Part shown: positions 1 to 9,661 of the stretch, piece by piece
How positions within the stretch are numbered: position 1 is the stretch's first letter
Layout: each line of letters starts with the position of its first letter
Virus record (IMG/VR): IMGVR_UViG_3300032285_002937
Location: 1 to 27,796 of that record
Strand: one strand, 5' to 3'
Length of the DNA stretch: 27,796 nt
Source: a virus
Notes under the pieces: generated by a model
What the model saw: the letters and a program-made list of their open reading frames with translations, nothing else
Databases searched by the model: none
Told to the model about the DNA's origin: nothing
Translations under genes and position numbers: made by a program

Positions 1-2952
1 AACAGGTAGAGTTCCAGTGACGCCAGTGGTTAATGGAAGTCCAGTAGCATTAGTCAACGTTATAGATTGTGGTGTTCCTAATATTGGAGTAGTTAGTATT
101 GGACTTGTATTCAATACGTTATAACCAGATCCAGTTGACAAGGTAACACCGGTACCACCATTCGTAACAGGAAGAGTTCCAGAAATTTGTGAAGTTGGGA
201 TCACTAAAGACGACACAAAGTTGCCGAAACTAATTTTTCTATAAAGATTGTCGGCACCGTTGGTGATAATAACTTGATTAGCAGAATATAATGTAGGGAC
301 TTCATTATTCACGGTGCTTGAAGAAATATATGAAAGATTCATATATCCAGAAGAATCACTTCTAGCAACTTGATTGACACCTATTACCGTTGCGACAGGC
401 TGCAAATTCAAGCCCATAAATGCACCAGTATTTGATGACGTTACAGCCGAAGTTGCGGATGTTGCATTACCATTCAATGCACCAGTGAATGTTGTTGCTG
501 ATGCAGTAGTTGCAACTAAATTGCCGGTGAATGTTGTTGCATTGGCAGTAGTCGCAACTAAATTACCAGTAAAGGTTGTTGCATTCACTCCCGAGAAAGT
601 AGGTGTTGCAGTCGTGTTGATATTTTGCGGCAAACTCAATAAAATATTACCAGTTGAAGCATTGGCAGTAACTTGATTTGTTGTACCAGAGATAGTATTG
701 ACACCGGTGTTGTTGATAGTATACGTACTACCAGTAACTGATGTTGATATGCCATTACCACCAGATATTGTTAGTGTGCCTCCGCCGGCAACGCTACCTG
801 AACCTGAACCTGCGCCTAATGAAATAGTAGTCGAGACCGCAACATTTGCAGCAGAGGTTACACGACCAACACTATCCACAGTGACAACTGGAATCTGAGT
901 TGTTCCACCGTATACTCCAGCAGTAACACCAGAACCAGGCAATCTAGAAGTGCTTAGTGTACCAGTGGTGATGTTATTTGCATTTGAAGTATCTGTTGTA
1001 GCCGATGTAGCCAATCCAGAAACCTGTGAGGTTGTGATTGCAATTCTTGTATTAGGTAACGAAGTAAGTCTTCCATAGGCGTCTACTGTAATACCAGTAA
1101 TAGTATTTGCCGTACTCAAGCCTGTAGTGTCTGGTGTTTGCACCGCAAGAGAATTTAATGATGTGCCATCAAAGTATGTTATTCGACCAGAAGTAAATGC
1201 TGTTTGATTTGTACCACCATCAGCAATTGCAATTGCACGAGCTAGACTGGAAACAGTGTTTGTTGATAATAGTCTATAGTATGAATTGGCATTGATACCG
1301 GAAACATCTTTAATCTCCCAATAACCTGACGTTTCATTCCATCGGATTGATGCATTTGCTGTTGCCGGGGATGGACGATATACATTAATCGATGACGTTG
1401 ATGCAGGTAATGAACTTCCTCCAGAATTTAGAGTAAAGTTATTTGAGTTGTATGTGGTAGATCCATTAATTTGGAAATTACCTTGAACAACCAATGCACC
1501 AGTAGTTTGAAGACTACCAAAAAGACCGGAAGTTGCAGTTAATGATCCCGTATTAACAGATGTATTGGCCTGTAGTGTATTAACGGTACCAGAACCAACA
1601 ACTGTAAGTGTTGCCGTATTAACAGATGAATTGGATTGTACAGTATTGAATGTTCCAGAATTACTAACAGTCAATATTGATGTATTAACAGATGTATTAG
1701 CCTGTAAAGTATTAACAGTACCAGAACCAACAACTGTAAGTGTTGTCGTATTAACGGATGCATTAGCCTGTAAAGTATTAACAATACCTGATCCAACCAC
1801 AGTAAGGGTCGTTGTATTAACGGACGCATTAGCCTGTAGAGTATTAACAGTACCGGAACCAGTAACCGTAATAGTTGCAGTATTAACCGAACTATTTGCC
1901 TGTAAAGTATTAACAGTACCCGAACCAGTAACTGTAATAGTTGCGGTGTTAACAGAACTATTTGCCTGTAAGGTATTAACGGTACCGGAACCAGTTGCTG
2001 TGATGGTTGCAGTATTTACAGACAAGTTTGATTGCAACGTGTATGCAGTTATCGAAGAAGTATTAACAGATGTATTAGCCTGCAGAGTATTAACAGTACC
2101 TGAACCAGTTACGGTAAGTGTTTTAGTATTTACCGATGCGTTAGATTGTAAAGTATTAACCGTACCTGAACCAGTAACCGTAATAGTTGCAGTATTAACC
2201 GAACTATTAGCCTGTAAAGTATTAACAGTACCAGAACCGGTTGCCGTGATGGTTGTCGTATTAACGGAACTATTGGCTTGCAGAGTATTGACTGTACCAG
2301 CACCAGTTACTGTGAGAGATGCAGTATTGACAGAATTATTCGATTGTAAAGTGTTTGTATATGAATCCGCAGTAACAATTAATTTGCTACCAACAGTTAA
2401 TGTTTGTCCAACAATACCATCAAGTGAAACATTCAATAGTCTACCATTAATATTATTTGTTAGTGTAATATTATTACCACTAATATCGTTAGTGACAGCA
2501 AGATACTTATTTAAAGTCGTATTGGCTGCAACTGATAGTGTATTATTTAATGTCGTGACACCAGTAACATTTAAAGCACCACCAATATTTGCAGTATTTG
2601 CAACAATAAGTCCAGTATTTGGAGCAAGAGCCAAAAGCAACCCACCAATGTTTGCTTGTCCAGTATTAGTTAGACCCAATGTATTATTGGTAAAATAAAC
2701 TTGGCCACTTACAGAAAGATTATTTTGAATGGTAGCAGAAGAACCTGCACCTGTTACTTGTAGGGCGGAAGCAAAAATCGCAGTAGTATTTACCTGCAGT
2801 GCAAGCGGACTACCATCCAGATATAGAGTTCCTGTATCTTTATGCCAATTGGTTTTACCAATACTATTAATTTCTTTGGCGGCAGCATTTGTGACCACCA
2901 ACCATTCAGAGAATGTATTGGCATTACTAAGTATTGAAACGGTATTAGACAT
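1..2952 (-). CDS. Tail fibre protein, repeat-rich, 3' end cut off by the window edge
   Basis: An open frame of 984 codons runs from the ATG at 2952 to the left edge without a stop; the C-terminus is missing. The N-terminus (MSNTVSILSNANTFSEWLVV, then a segment containing KDTGTLYLDGSPL) resembles the baseplate-attachment end of fibres in marine T4-like phages, from memory. The body is low in charge and rich in Thr, Ser, Asn, Gly and Val. It holds an array of 22-residue units (1571-2344), a 14-residue repeat (457-582), and near the edge a module with GTLPVTNGGTG, TSPILTTPILGTP and LTNATGLPLTTGV, a pattern very common in phage fibres. The likely product is a trimeric beta-structured fibre for host contact. 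The start overlaps the stop of the upstream 75-aa gene in ATGTCTAA. Which receptor it binds, and whether a C-terminal chaperone follows, cannot be seen. Confidence 0.85.
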   Translation of the reverse strand, partial: MSNTVSILSNANTFSEWLVVTNAAAKEINSIGKTNWHKDTGTLYLDGSPLALQVNTTAIFASALQVTGAGSSATIQNNLSVSGQVYFTNNTLGLTNTGQANIGGLLLALAPNTGLIVANTANIGGALNVTGVTTLNNTLSVAANTTLNKYLAVTNDISGNNITLTNNINGRLLNVSLDGIVGQTLTVGSKLIVTADSYTNTLQSNNSVNTASLTVTGAGTVNTLQANSSVNTTTITATGSGTVNTLQANSSVNTATITVTGSGTVNTLQSNASVNTKTLTVTGSGTVNTLQANTSVNTSSITAYTLQSNLSVNTATITATGSGTVNTLQANSSVNTATITVTGSGTVNTLQANSSVNTATITVTGSGTVNTLQANASVNTTTLTVVGSGIVNTLQANASVNTTTLTVVGSGTVNTLQANTSVNTSILTVSNSGTFNTVQSNSSVNTATLTVVGSGTVNTLQANTSVNTGSLTATSGLFGSLQTTGALVVQGNFQINGSTTYNSNNFTLNSGGSSLPASTSSINVYRPSPATANASIRWNETSGYWEIKDVSGINANSYYRLLSTNTVSSLARAIAIADGGTNQTAFTSGRITYFDGTSLNSLAVQTPDTTGLSTANTITGITVDAYGRLTSLPNTRIAITTSQVSGLATSATTDTSNANNITTGTLSTSRLPGSGVTAGVYGGTTQIPVVTVDSVGRVTSAANVAVSTTISLGAGSGSGSVAGGGTLTISGGNGISTSVTGSTYTINNTGVNTISGTTNQVTANASTGNILLSLPQNINTTATPTFSGVNATTFTGNLVATTANATTFTGNLVATTASATTFTGALNGNATSATSAVTSSNTGAFMGLNLQPVATVIGVNQVARSDSSGYMNLSYISSSTVNNEVPTLYSANQVIITNGADNLYRKISFGNFVSSLVIPTSQISGTLPVTNGGTGVTLSTGSGYNVLNTSPILTTPILGTPQSITLTNATGLPLTTGVTGTLPV
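457..582 (-). repeat. Three tandem 14-codon units in the fibre gene
   Basis: On the minus strand the protein reads ATTFTGNLVATTAN (582-541), ATTFTGNLVATTAS (540-499), then a diverged ATTFTGALNGNATS (498-457). The first two 42-base copies are close at the DNA level. TTFTG-type repeats are common in fibres of T4-like phages ahead of the tip domain. Confidence 0.85.
1571..2344 (-). repeat. Array of 12 tandem units (11 x 66 nt and one 48 nt) inside the fibre gene
   Basis: Read on the minus strand, the repeated unit is 22 codons with a consensus close to VNTLQANSSVNTATITVTGS followed by GT. I count eleven units of exactly 66 bases and one shortened unit of 48 bases near 2033-2080, which lacks the six-residue TGSGTV-type segment. 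Units differ mainly at third codon positions and in a few residues (for example TATITV, TKTLTV and TTTITA), so the array is old enough to have diverged but keeps its period exactly. The unit alternates short beta-type strands with Gly/Asn turns, which fits a trimeric beta-helix shaft where each unit adds one rung set. The fold is inference. Confidence 0.92.
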
Positions 2953-3172
2953 TTGGACCTTTTTCTAATAGTTTGAGCATCAAGTTCTTGATTTCCGATA
3001 AATCCGATTTTAATATATCTATATCAGACTTTATGTTATTTATTTCTTCTTTTTGAGTCTCCATTAACTTGCGTTTCATGAAGTATTCATCTCTTGCATT
3101 AGAATCTCGGTTAATGAGACCCATACTATTCGTATCACGAACAAGATGGGTACCAGGTATTTGTACAAGCAT
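2945..3172 (-). CDS. Small coiled-coil protein preceding the fibre gene
   Basis: This 75-residue protein has two parts. Residues 1-30 are polar and contain RDTNSMGLINRDSNARDEY. Residues about 31-72 form a charged amphipathic helix with leucine/isoleucine heptads (INNIKSDIDILKSDLSEIKN, then LMLKLLEK), a strong coiled-coil signature. It starts 2 bases after the stop of the 2158-aa gene, and its own stop overlaps the fibre start by 8 bases, so it is translated as part of the late operon. A helper of fibre attachment or trimerisation, or a minor structural part, would fit this position. I know of similar small genes next to fibres in marine myoviruses but cannot name a family. Function unknown. 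Confidence 0.75.
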   Translation of the reverse strand: MLVQIPGTHLVRDTNSMGLINRDSNARDEYFMKRKLMETQKEEINNIKSDIDILKSDLSEIKNLMLKLLEKGPNV

Positions 3173-3174
3173 AA

Positions 3175-6100
3175 TTAGAATGTCGTGTTAACTGTTGCCG
3201 GTAATGCAAGGCATCGTAAATCATTTAGATATGGAGTATATGTATGGTCTGAAGATACCAGTATAATTTTAATCGCAAATTGACTAAATGTACTATAAGT
3301 TTGTCCATTAGTACTGATGTAACTTACATAACCTTGGTCGGTGCCACCAGTTCCCGGCGCAAATACATATTCAATAGCATTATCGCGGGTCTGCGAATAT
3401 ACAGATTCACCATTTCTAATTTTATTCATCAATTGCCAAGAACCATCATCAAATTTTTGTGTGTCGTTTCTGTTCAGAATTTTATAGTACACTAAAATGT
3501 CTGTGTTAACAGGGCGATATGCTGTAATATACACATTCAAATCTCCTGAATCGTAACCAGCATCGAGTACAACTTTTTTAGTCACATACTTAGCAATCGC
3601 AGGACCACCCTTCGATGATGTTTCTCCGGTCACATATGCAGTAGCACCTGATCCTGGAGTAGTATTCGAATCAGCAATAATTAAAGTAGGTGTGGTAATA
3701 TAACCAGAGCCACCACCTGTTAGGTATATAGATTGAATAACACCACCAGAAATATTGGCGGCCGCAATAGCAATATTTGATGTATTGCTTCCATTCGATG
3801 CACCACCAACCACAGTTACCGATGTTGTCATTGCATTATATCCAGTACCGCCGCTAGATAACGTTATAACGGAATTCGACAACTCACAATTATTAATATT
3901 CCATCTAATTGCATATGATGATAACCCGGCATCAGAAATCATCGGACTAACAGCAGGATCAATGGATGTTAATTGTGCGTATACCGACAATGAATTATTT
4001 GTATTAGCCTGAAGAACACGTTCGCCTTGGCCATCGCTCAAGTAAATATCATCATATGTTGTTGTTCCAAATTTACCAGGAGTAATATTGACAGTACCCG
4101 CGGCAGAACCAGATTGTAAAGTTGCAGAATATGTATATCCAATAGATGTTGTTGTAGGAACAAAATCTGTGGTTGTCACATTAAATGCATCAACAAGAAC
4201 GTCTGTATTATTAACCGCATTAGTCTGTGATGTTATAGAATTCGCATTAAGATAATAATCAATTGTTTGATCAATAATTCTTCTTTCTGGCAATTTCTTA
4301 GGAACAACAAACTGAACAGTTGGACTTGAAGCCGTGGAGAATATGCAACGATCAATAGTAAACATCAAACTTTGATTCTGGTCTACAGTCCAAGTTTGTG
4401 CATTTTGTGAAATAAACAATCCACCAACATACGGAGCCGCAGCAATTTTACTAATTGCAGTTGGTGTATTATCTGTTGGTAAATTCTTAACTGAAGAAGA
4501 TACCGCAGTGTCTCCCGTTGCGGCAACCCACGCAGTGTACTCATTAGAACCACTACTCAAAACAAACGCATACAATACATTTGGTTGTATATAAATTGGC
4601 ACAGCAAAATTAAATGTCGTATATGTCGATGAGTCCAAATAATGTGGTGTATCAGAAATATTGATTTTTTCCCATGGTACAGAAATGACAGAATGATCTA
4701 AGGTGATACCATTTGGATATCCATTTTGCGTACCCACAATTGATAAAGACACCGGCGACCTATCGGCACTTGTTGCATCAGGTTTTGTTCTAAAAAAGAA
4801 ATTAACTGAAGATAAAAATGCACCGTTAGGGAAATTTTGGCTATCAATAATAAATGTTTGCGCCACAGGATCCCAAGGATTAAGAATTTTTGTAGATTTG
4901 TTTACGCTTACATTAGTTTTTGTGCTTACGAGAGTTTGTTCTCTCGTTGAAACAAAAGTTTTCTTTGCTCCAGAAGGTGATGCACCAAAATCTAAAGCCT
5001 GTGATGACGTACTTAGTCCAGATGCATAGAATGTAGCCTGTGAGAAAGTTGTGGCAGTAGTTGGGTCACCACCTAAACTATTGTCAAGACGGAAGATTCT
5101 TTCACCAGTATGGAAAACATTCGTAGGTACACAGAAGATACCATAAGCAGAACCGTGTGCATCAGATTTAATGACAGTTGAAGATGATGAACTATGAATA
5201 GAATAGATATCACCATTCGCGCATGTAATTGCAGAAGAAAGTGTGATTTTATCTGTTGCGGGATCAAATGCTGTAATTGTAGCAGATTGTCCGACACCAG
5301 TACCAGAAACAATCGAAAGTGTATTACCACTAGTACCAAAATAATTGGTAACATTTGCTGACAATGCGGATATTGTTAAAGTATTTGTTGTTGTTCCGGA
5401 AGTATTTGTATTTGATACAACACCAGCATAATGGTCTGTAGTAGAAATTGTGCCAGATGCAGTATAAGATTGATAAGTTCCGTTGGTATCAAAATTACCC
5501 GAAACAAGTTTGTAAGATCCTCCATTATAGGAAGTAGATGAACCATCACCGGCAACATATATTCTTGCAAATGTATTGGTTGGATAATTATAAACACCTA
5601 AAACAACCGCGGTCGGATGAAATACACCAACATTATCAACATATCCAACCACATCATCTTCATTGAATGTTCCAGTTACTCCAGTCAATTCAATAACGTT
5701 CGATTTACGTATATATTGATCAATCGAGAGACCATCAAAGAACGCAGATAATTCTGTGTTGAATAATAATCCTCTAGAACGGAATATAATTTGTTGTTTT
5801 CTTATCCAGGGCAGTATAGTAACGTCGGTGATATAACCGTTGTTAATTGCGTAAGTGTTACCTATACTGCTATATGGACCAATCAAACTATTTTGTTGTT
5901 GTACAGTTGTGGTTGTTGTTTTTGTGGTTGTTGTGGTATCAGTTTCAATAGCATGATAACCTTTATAACCATATGGGCTCCAGTTTTTATCATGACCCTC
6001 AACATAAATGTCTTTGGATGCTTGTGTTGAACTAGATACACTAGATGATGTGCCTGAAATAGTTTTCCAATCACCTTGGCTTATTATGCTATTTGTTGAA

Positions 6101-9100
6101 GATTCTCTCAGAACCGTCATATTAGGATCAGTAATCAGTAGAGCAGGCAACTGTGTATCATCTACCCAATTATCCATATTGGGAGTAATTGCAGTAATAC
6201 CTTCGGACCTAGGAACAGAGAATGGATTTAAATTAACAGTTCGGCTTGCGGTACTTTGCGAAACCAAATTTCCGGTCGTATAAGGTAGTGTGATATAATT
6301 TATCAATCCATCTTGATTAATTTTATAACCGAGAGTGCTTTGCGAAACTGGATTCAGTTTACCCATGTTATAGGTAACAGCCAATGGTTTCATTGGAAAA
6401 TTACGAACATTCTGGGATGCAGTCATCTGTCGAGTTCTTTTGTTGATAGCAACCAAGAAATCGCTACTGTAACTATCTGCCGTGGCAAAACTAGAAAAAT
6501 CATCAACCAGAATACCATTCTTAAATCTATTCAAACCATAGGCATCAGGAGTCTGTAGAGATTGGGCATTTTGTTCCAGTGTACTCAACGCAGTATAGTA
6601 TTCAATCTGATTAATTCTACTCTCTAAACCAGATATATCCTGCATAGTAAAACGCTTATGCTGAACTTTGTCAATAGACAAATCACCGGAGAACCCTACA
6701 GGCGCTTCAGTTGGTAAGAATCCAGTATATGGATTATGAATCAGATTGGCGATAACTAATGAACCTTCAGGTTCGGTAGGTAAATTTGGAGTTGTTGAAG
6801 GTGTGCCCTCAATAATCTGCAAACTCTTATCTTTGGTTAATACCAATTTATCCTTACGTGCCAAATAATAAGAATATGTTCCAGTGAATGTTGTCAAGTC
6901 TGTTGGCAACAATACTTCATTTATGCCACCGGAATTTGTGCGGAAAACAAATGTTGAAGATGCATTGACTCTCGATGGACGGAAATCAATAGAATCTCGC
7001 AACGGGTAAACAATTCCGCCAGAAGAAGGATAGTTTGGAATTTGAGTATATACTTCATTAGTATATGATGCAACACTAAACAATCCATCTCCGCCGCTAT
7101 GCACATAGTAATCAACAATAACAAGGATATTACCTGCGGGTTGCGGTGAACCAGACTTTAATGTTATATAAGCATGATCATAAAAACTATCTTTTTGTCC
7201 GGAATTAAAGGTGTAATTGGTTGTGATATTAGTGTATGTTGTTGGTATTGTAGCACCAACTGTAGGAATATTACCCGATGCACCGGTATCATAAATGGCA
7301 AGTACTCTCTTCACATCAACTACATACAAACTTTGTTTCGAACCTGGTGTAACTAGGCCCGCTTTTCTAATAAAAATTTGTCCGCCAGAAACACTATCAA
7401 CAAAAGTATTAGTATTAACGACTGTGCCACCAGAAACACTTGTAGTTTTGACATATGTTGTATTACCAGACACAAGTGTTTTAGTTCTTAGAATCTTTGT
7501 GCTATCACCGTTCTGAACGAAGGCTTTCGATAAAACTGAAGCTGTAAATGGTGCTAAATCGGTAGTTGAAGTAAAGAAATTTACAATTTGTGAAGGTGAA
7601 GATCCGGTAACCGACATACTTCTAGATGCATTCGCTGTTGAAGTCCAAATCAAAACATCGCCCACATTAATTTTGGTGTTTGTTCCTTTGTTCGTAACAA
7701 TCACAGTATAATTTTGTTTAATAACATCGGAACTTAATGTTCCCGTTGCAATCGGTACAACATCACCGGAATAACTAGAATATGTCAATTGAGCGGCGGC
7801 TGTACCTGGACCAGCAGGACTAAAAGAAACTCCATGATTCACAAGTGTTGTTGTATATGCTGTACCAGTCAAACTGGAAACATATGGATTTCCAATTCGG
7901 AAAATCATTTCAGGATTGATAGGGTTCTGCATTGACACATCACCCGTTAAAATATTACCTGCTTTATTTTCAACATCAATTACAGATGTACCATAAATAG
8001 TCGCTGGATACGATGCTTTACTCGCATACACTATAGTTTCCGAATCCTTGATTCCAAAGTTCAAATTAAATATTGATGTGGTATCGGGAGTAGCAGACCA
8101 AGGTTGGCTTACGGTAGCAGTATGTGTACTACCATCATATGCAGAAATAGTTCTAAAATCTCCAGCAGAAGTACCCTTAGTGATTGAAACCGTAACTCCA
8201 ACATATGCACTATTTGTTACTGAGAAATAACTAGGCAAAACAATCGTATTAGATGTAGCCGAAACGACATTTGCCGATAGGGCATTGTTCTGCAGGTCAT
8301 TTACATAAAATTTATATACTGACGTATTAGCTTGAGTGTCTGTGCTATTATGGTCGTAAATAATGTTCCTTAGATAACCAGAAGAAACAATAGTTGATGA
8401 ATATGCACTTGAGGTCGATACATTAACATTTGCAACCGAAACACAATGAATATCTATTGGTTGTGCCGCTTGATATGCACCCGAACCATTGTCGAAAAAT
8501 GAATGGTTATTTGCGCCACTTAATGTGTTAACATAAAAATAACTGCCGGTATCTATGAAGACTGGATTATTAGTTTGTGTTTTCGTTGTTCTAGCGCGAT
8601 TCGAAACAATATCTAAAGGCGCAGGATTTTCAATTCTATATCCATGCACATATGCCAGGCCCTTACCAACACTCATTGTATATTTGCTAGAATCTACATT
8701 TGTTTTTGGTGTTAAACTGAAGTCCTTAACAATGTAATCGCCGTTAGTTTCATAGTCACGTTTTGCAAAATAATCATCAATAACATTATATACAGAACCA
8801 TCAACCAACTTATAAACATTACCAGCATCAATACGAATCAATTGAATAAATCCATCATCATCACCCAACGTCAATGGACGAGTTTCCAGCGTTAATGTGA
8901 TCACATAACGGTCGGCACCTGGTGCCTGATAGTTGGAAGCACCAACAGCAGGATCCAACATGGAAGGATCATTAACATAATCATAAATTGTTTCGGTAAT
9001 ATTCAAACCAACACGAACACTAGGCGTATTGCTATACTTCGAAAGTATTACAGTTTGTGGATTTACTTGAACGAAAGTTCCATTGGAAATAACAATACCA

Positions 9101-9651
9101 TCAGAACGAGTATAATTACCAGAAATATAAAATACACCTTGTGCAATAGAAGCAACCGAACTTAAACCTGTAGCATCGGATGTTAATGTCTGTGCTGTTG
9201 TATTCGGCGATAAAGAATCATAAATGGTGTCTCCATCAACAAATTGTGTACCCGTCTTATAAGTAACAATTAATGTTGGTGGGTCGCCTGCACCGGTAGA
9301 GGTTAGAGTTGATACAGCAACTTTAATTACGCGAGCAACAACAGTACCTGTCGCATTTTGTATCAATCGACCATCAAATACCGTAGGATCAATTTGATTA
9401 CCATTTGAATCCGTATTTTGTAATTTTATGTAATAACAATTTAAATTTGTGGTGATTTGTCCACCAGTCACAGGAGAATTTTGTTTAAAAATATTATCAG
9501 CAAACTTAGTAATCTGATCCTGTAAAATAGTCTGCGATTGCGTAAGTTCTCTAGCCTGAACGGCAAAACCAGGTTTAAAAAGTATACGATGAAAGTTCTT
9601 TGTTGGATCAAAGTCATCGTAGTATGGATCAACGTTAAAGTTTAAAGACAT
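3175..9651 (-). CDS. Giant (2158 aa) baseplate-associated structural protein, DUF4815-like N-terminus
   Basis: The N-terminus (YYDDFDPTKNFHRILFKPGF, then VQARELTQSQTILQDQ) matches the start I recall for DUF4815-type phage structural proteins. Other recognisable blocks are GKGLAYVHGYRIENP (about 329-343), LRDSIDFRPS (about 880-892), YYLARKDKLVLTKDK (about 925-940), QDISGLESRINQIEYY (about 1000-1016) and WIRKQQIIFRSRGLLF (about 1280). Near the C-terminus (about 1930-2015) are glycine-rich GGTGY/GGGSGY repeats also present in gp6, gp7 and gp8. It follows gp8 by 9 bases with a good ribosome site. In T4 this part of the cluster holds gp9-gp12, none of which I recognise, so this protein probably forms the peripheral baseplate or fibre-anchoring shell. 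That role is inferred from family and context; no enzymatic motif was seen. Confidence 0.8.
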   Translation of the reverse strand: MSLNFNVDPYYDDFDPTKNFHRILFKPGFAVQARELTQSQTILQDQITKFADNIFKQNSPVTGGQITTNLNCYYIKLQNTDSNGNQIDPTVFDGRLIQNATGTVVARVIKVAVSTLTSTGAGDPPTLIVTYKTGTQFVDGDTIYDSLSPNTTAQTLTSDATGLSSVASIAQGVFYISGNYTRSDGIVISNGTFVQVNPQTVILSKYSNTPSVRVGLNITETIYDYVNDPSMLDPAVGASNYQAPGADRYVITLTLETRPLTLGDDDGFIQLIRIDAGNVYKLVDGSVYNVIDDYFAKRDYETNGDYIVKDFSLTPKTNVDSSKYTMSVGKGLAYVHGYRIENPAPLDIVSNRARTTKTQTNNPVFIDTGSYFYVNTLSGANNHSFFDNGSGAYQAAQPIDIHCVSVANVNVSTSSAYSSTIVSSGYLRNIIYDHNSTDTQANTSVYKFYVNDLQNNALSANVVSATSNTIVLPSYFSVTNSAYVGVTVSITKGTSAGDFRTISAYDGSTHTATVSQPWSATPDTTSIFNLNFGIKDSETIVYASKASYPATIYGTSVIDVENKAGNILTGDVSMQNPINPEMIFRIGNPYVSSLTGTAYTTTLVNHGVSFSPAGPGTAAAQLTYSSYSGDVVPIATGTLSSDVIKQNYTVIVTNKGTNTKINVGDVLIWTSTANASRSMSVTGSSPSQIVNFFTSTTDLAPFTASVLSKAFVQNGDSTKILRTKTLVSGNTTYVKTTSVSGGTVVNTNTFVDSVSGGQIFIRKAGLVTPGSKQSLYVVDVKRVLAIYDTGASGNIPTVGATIPTTYTNITTNYTFNSGQKDSFYDHAYITLKSGSPQPAGNILVIVDYYVHSGGDGLFSVASYTNEVYTQIPNYPSSGGIVYPLRDSIDFRPSRVNASSTFVFRTNSGGINEVLLPTDLTTFTGTYSYYLARKDKLVLTKDKSLQIIEGTPSTTPNLPTEPEGSLVIANLIHNPYTGFLPTEAPVGFSGDLSIDKVQHKRFTMQDISGLESRINQIEYYTALSTLEQNAQSLQTPDAYGLNRFKNGILVDDFSSFATADSYSSDFLVAINKRTRQMTASQNVRNFPMKPLAVTYNMGKLNPVSQSTLGYKINQDGLINYITLPYTTGNLVSQSTASRTVNLNPFSVPRSEGITAITPNMDNWVDDTQLPALLITDPNMTVLRESSTNSIISQGDWKTISGTSSSVSSSTQASKDIYVEGHDKNWSPYGYKGYHAIETDTTTTTKTTTTTVQQQNSLIGPYSSIGNTYAINNGYITDVTILPWIRKQQIIFRSRGLLFNTELSAFFDGLSIDQYIRKSNVIELTGVTGTFNEDDVVGYVDNVGVFHPTAVVLGVYNYPTNTFARIYVAGDGSSTSYNGGSYKLVSGNFDTNGTYQSYTASGTISTTDHYAGVVSNTNTSGTTTNTLTISALSANVTNYFGTSGNTLSIVSGTGVGQSATITAFDPATDKITLSSAITCANGDIYSIHSSSSSTVIKSDAHGSAYGIFCVPTNVFHTGERIFRLDNSLGGDPTTATTFSQATFYASGLSTSSQALDFGASPSGAKKTFVSTREQTLVSTKTNVSVNKSTKILNPWDPVAQTFIIDSQNFPNGAFLSSVNFFFRTKPDATSADRSPVSLSIVGTQNGYPNGITLDHSVISVPWEKINISDTPHYLDSSTYTTFNFAVPIYIQPNVLYAFVLSSGSNEYTAWVAATGDTAVSSSVKNLPTDNTPTAISKIAAAPYVGGLFISQNAQTWTVDQNQSLMFTIDRCIFSTASSPTVQFVVPKKLPERRIIDQTIDYYLNANSITSQTNAVNNTDVLVDAFNVTTTDFVPTTTSIGYTYSATLQSGSAAGTVNITPGKFGTTTYDDIYLSDGQGERVLQANTNNSLSVYAQLTSIDPAVSPMISDAGLSSYAIRWNINNCELSNSVITLSSGGTGYNAMTTSVTVVGGASNGSNTSNIAIAAANISGGVIQSIYLTGGGSGYITTPTLIIADSNTTPGSGATAYVTGETSSKGGPAIAKYVTKKVVLDAGYDSGDLNVYITAYRPVNTDILVYYKILNRNDTQKFDDGSWQLMNKIRNGESVYSQTRDNAIEYVFAPGTGGTDQGYVSYISTNGQTYSTFSQFAIKIILVSSDHTYTPYLNDLRCLALPATVNTTF

Positions 9652-9656
9652 GTTAT

Positions 9657-9661
9657 TCCTT
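9657..9661 (-). promoter_or_regulatory. Shine-Dalgarno site of the 2158-aa gene
   Basis: On the minus strand AAGGA lies 5 bases before the ATG at 9651. Its first base is the last base of the gp8 stop codon, so ribosomes ending gp8 finish on the site. It is one of the two clearest ribosome sites in the minus operon and fixes this start. Confidence 0.7.

Noticed and set aside
457-2344. CRISPR array or genomic tandem repeat
   Set aside because: The repeats have no spacers, keep the reading frame and vary at third codon positions, as expected of protein repeats.
1565-2698. 377-codon plus-strand frame across the fibre repeats
   Set aside because: It is the antisense reading of the 22-codon repeat; it repeats only because the fibre does, and no ribosome site or family match supports it.
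3037-3044. AATAAATA on the minus strand inside the coiled-coil gene
   Set aside because: One mismatch, inside a coding region and 85 bases from the fibre start; expected by chance in this base composition.
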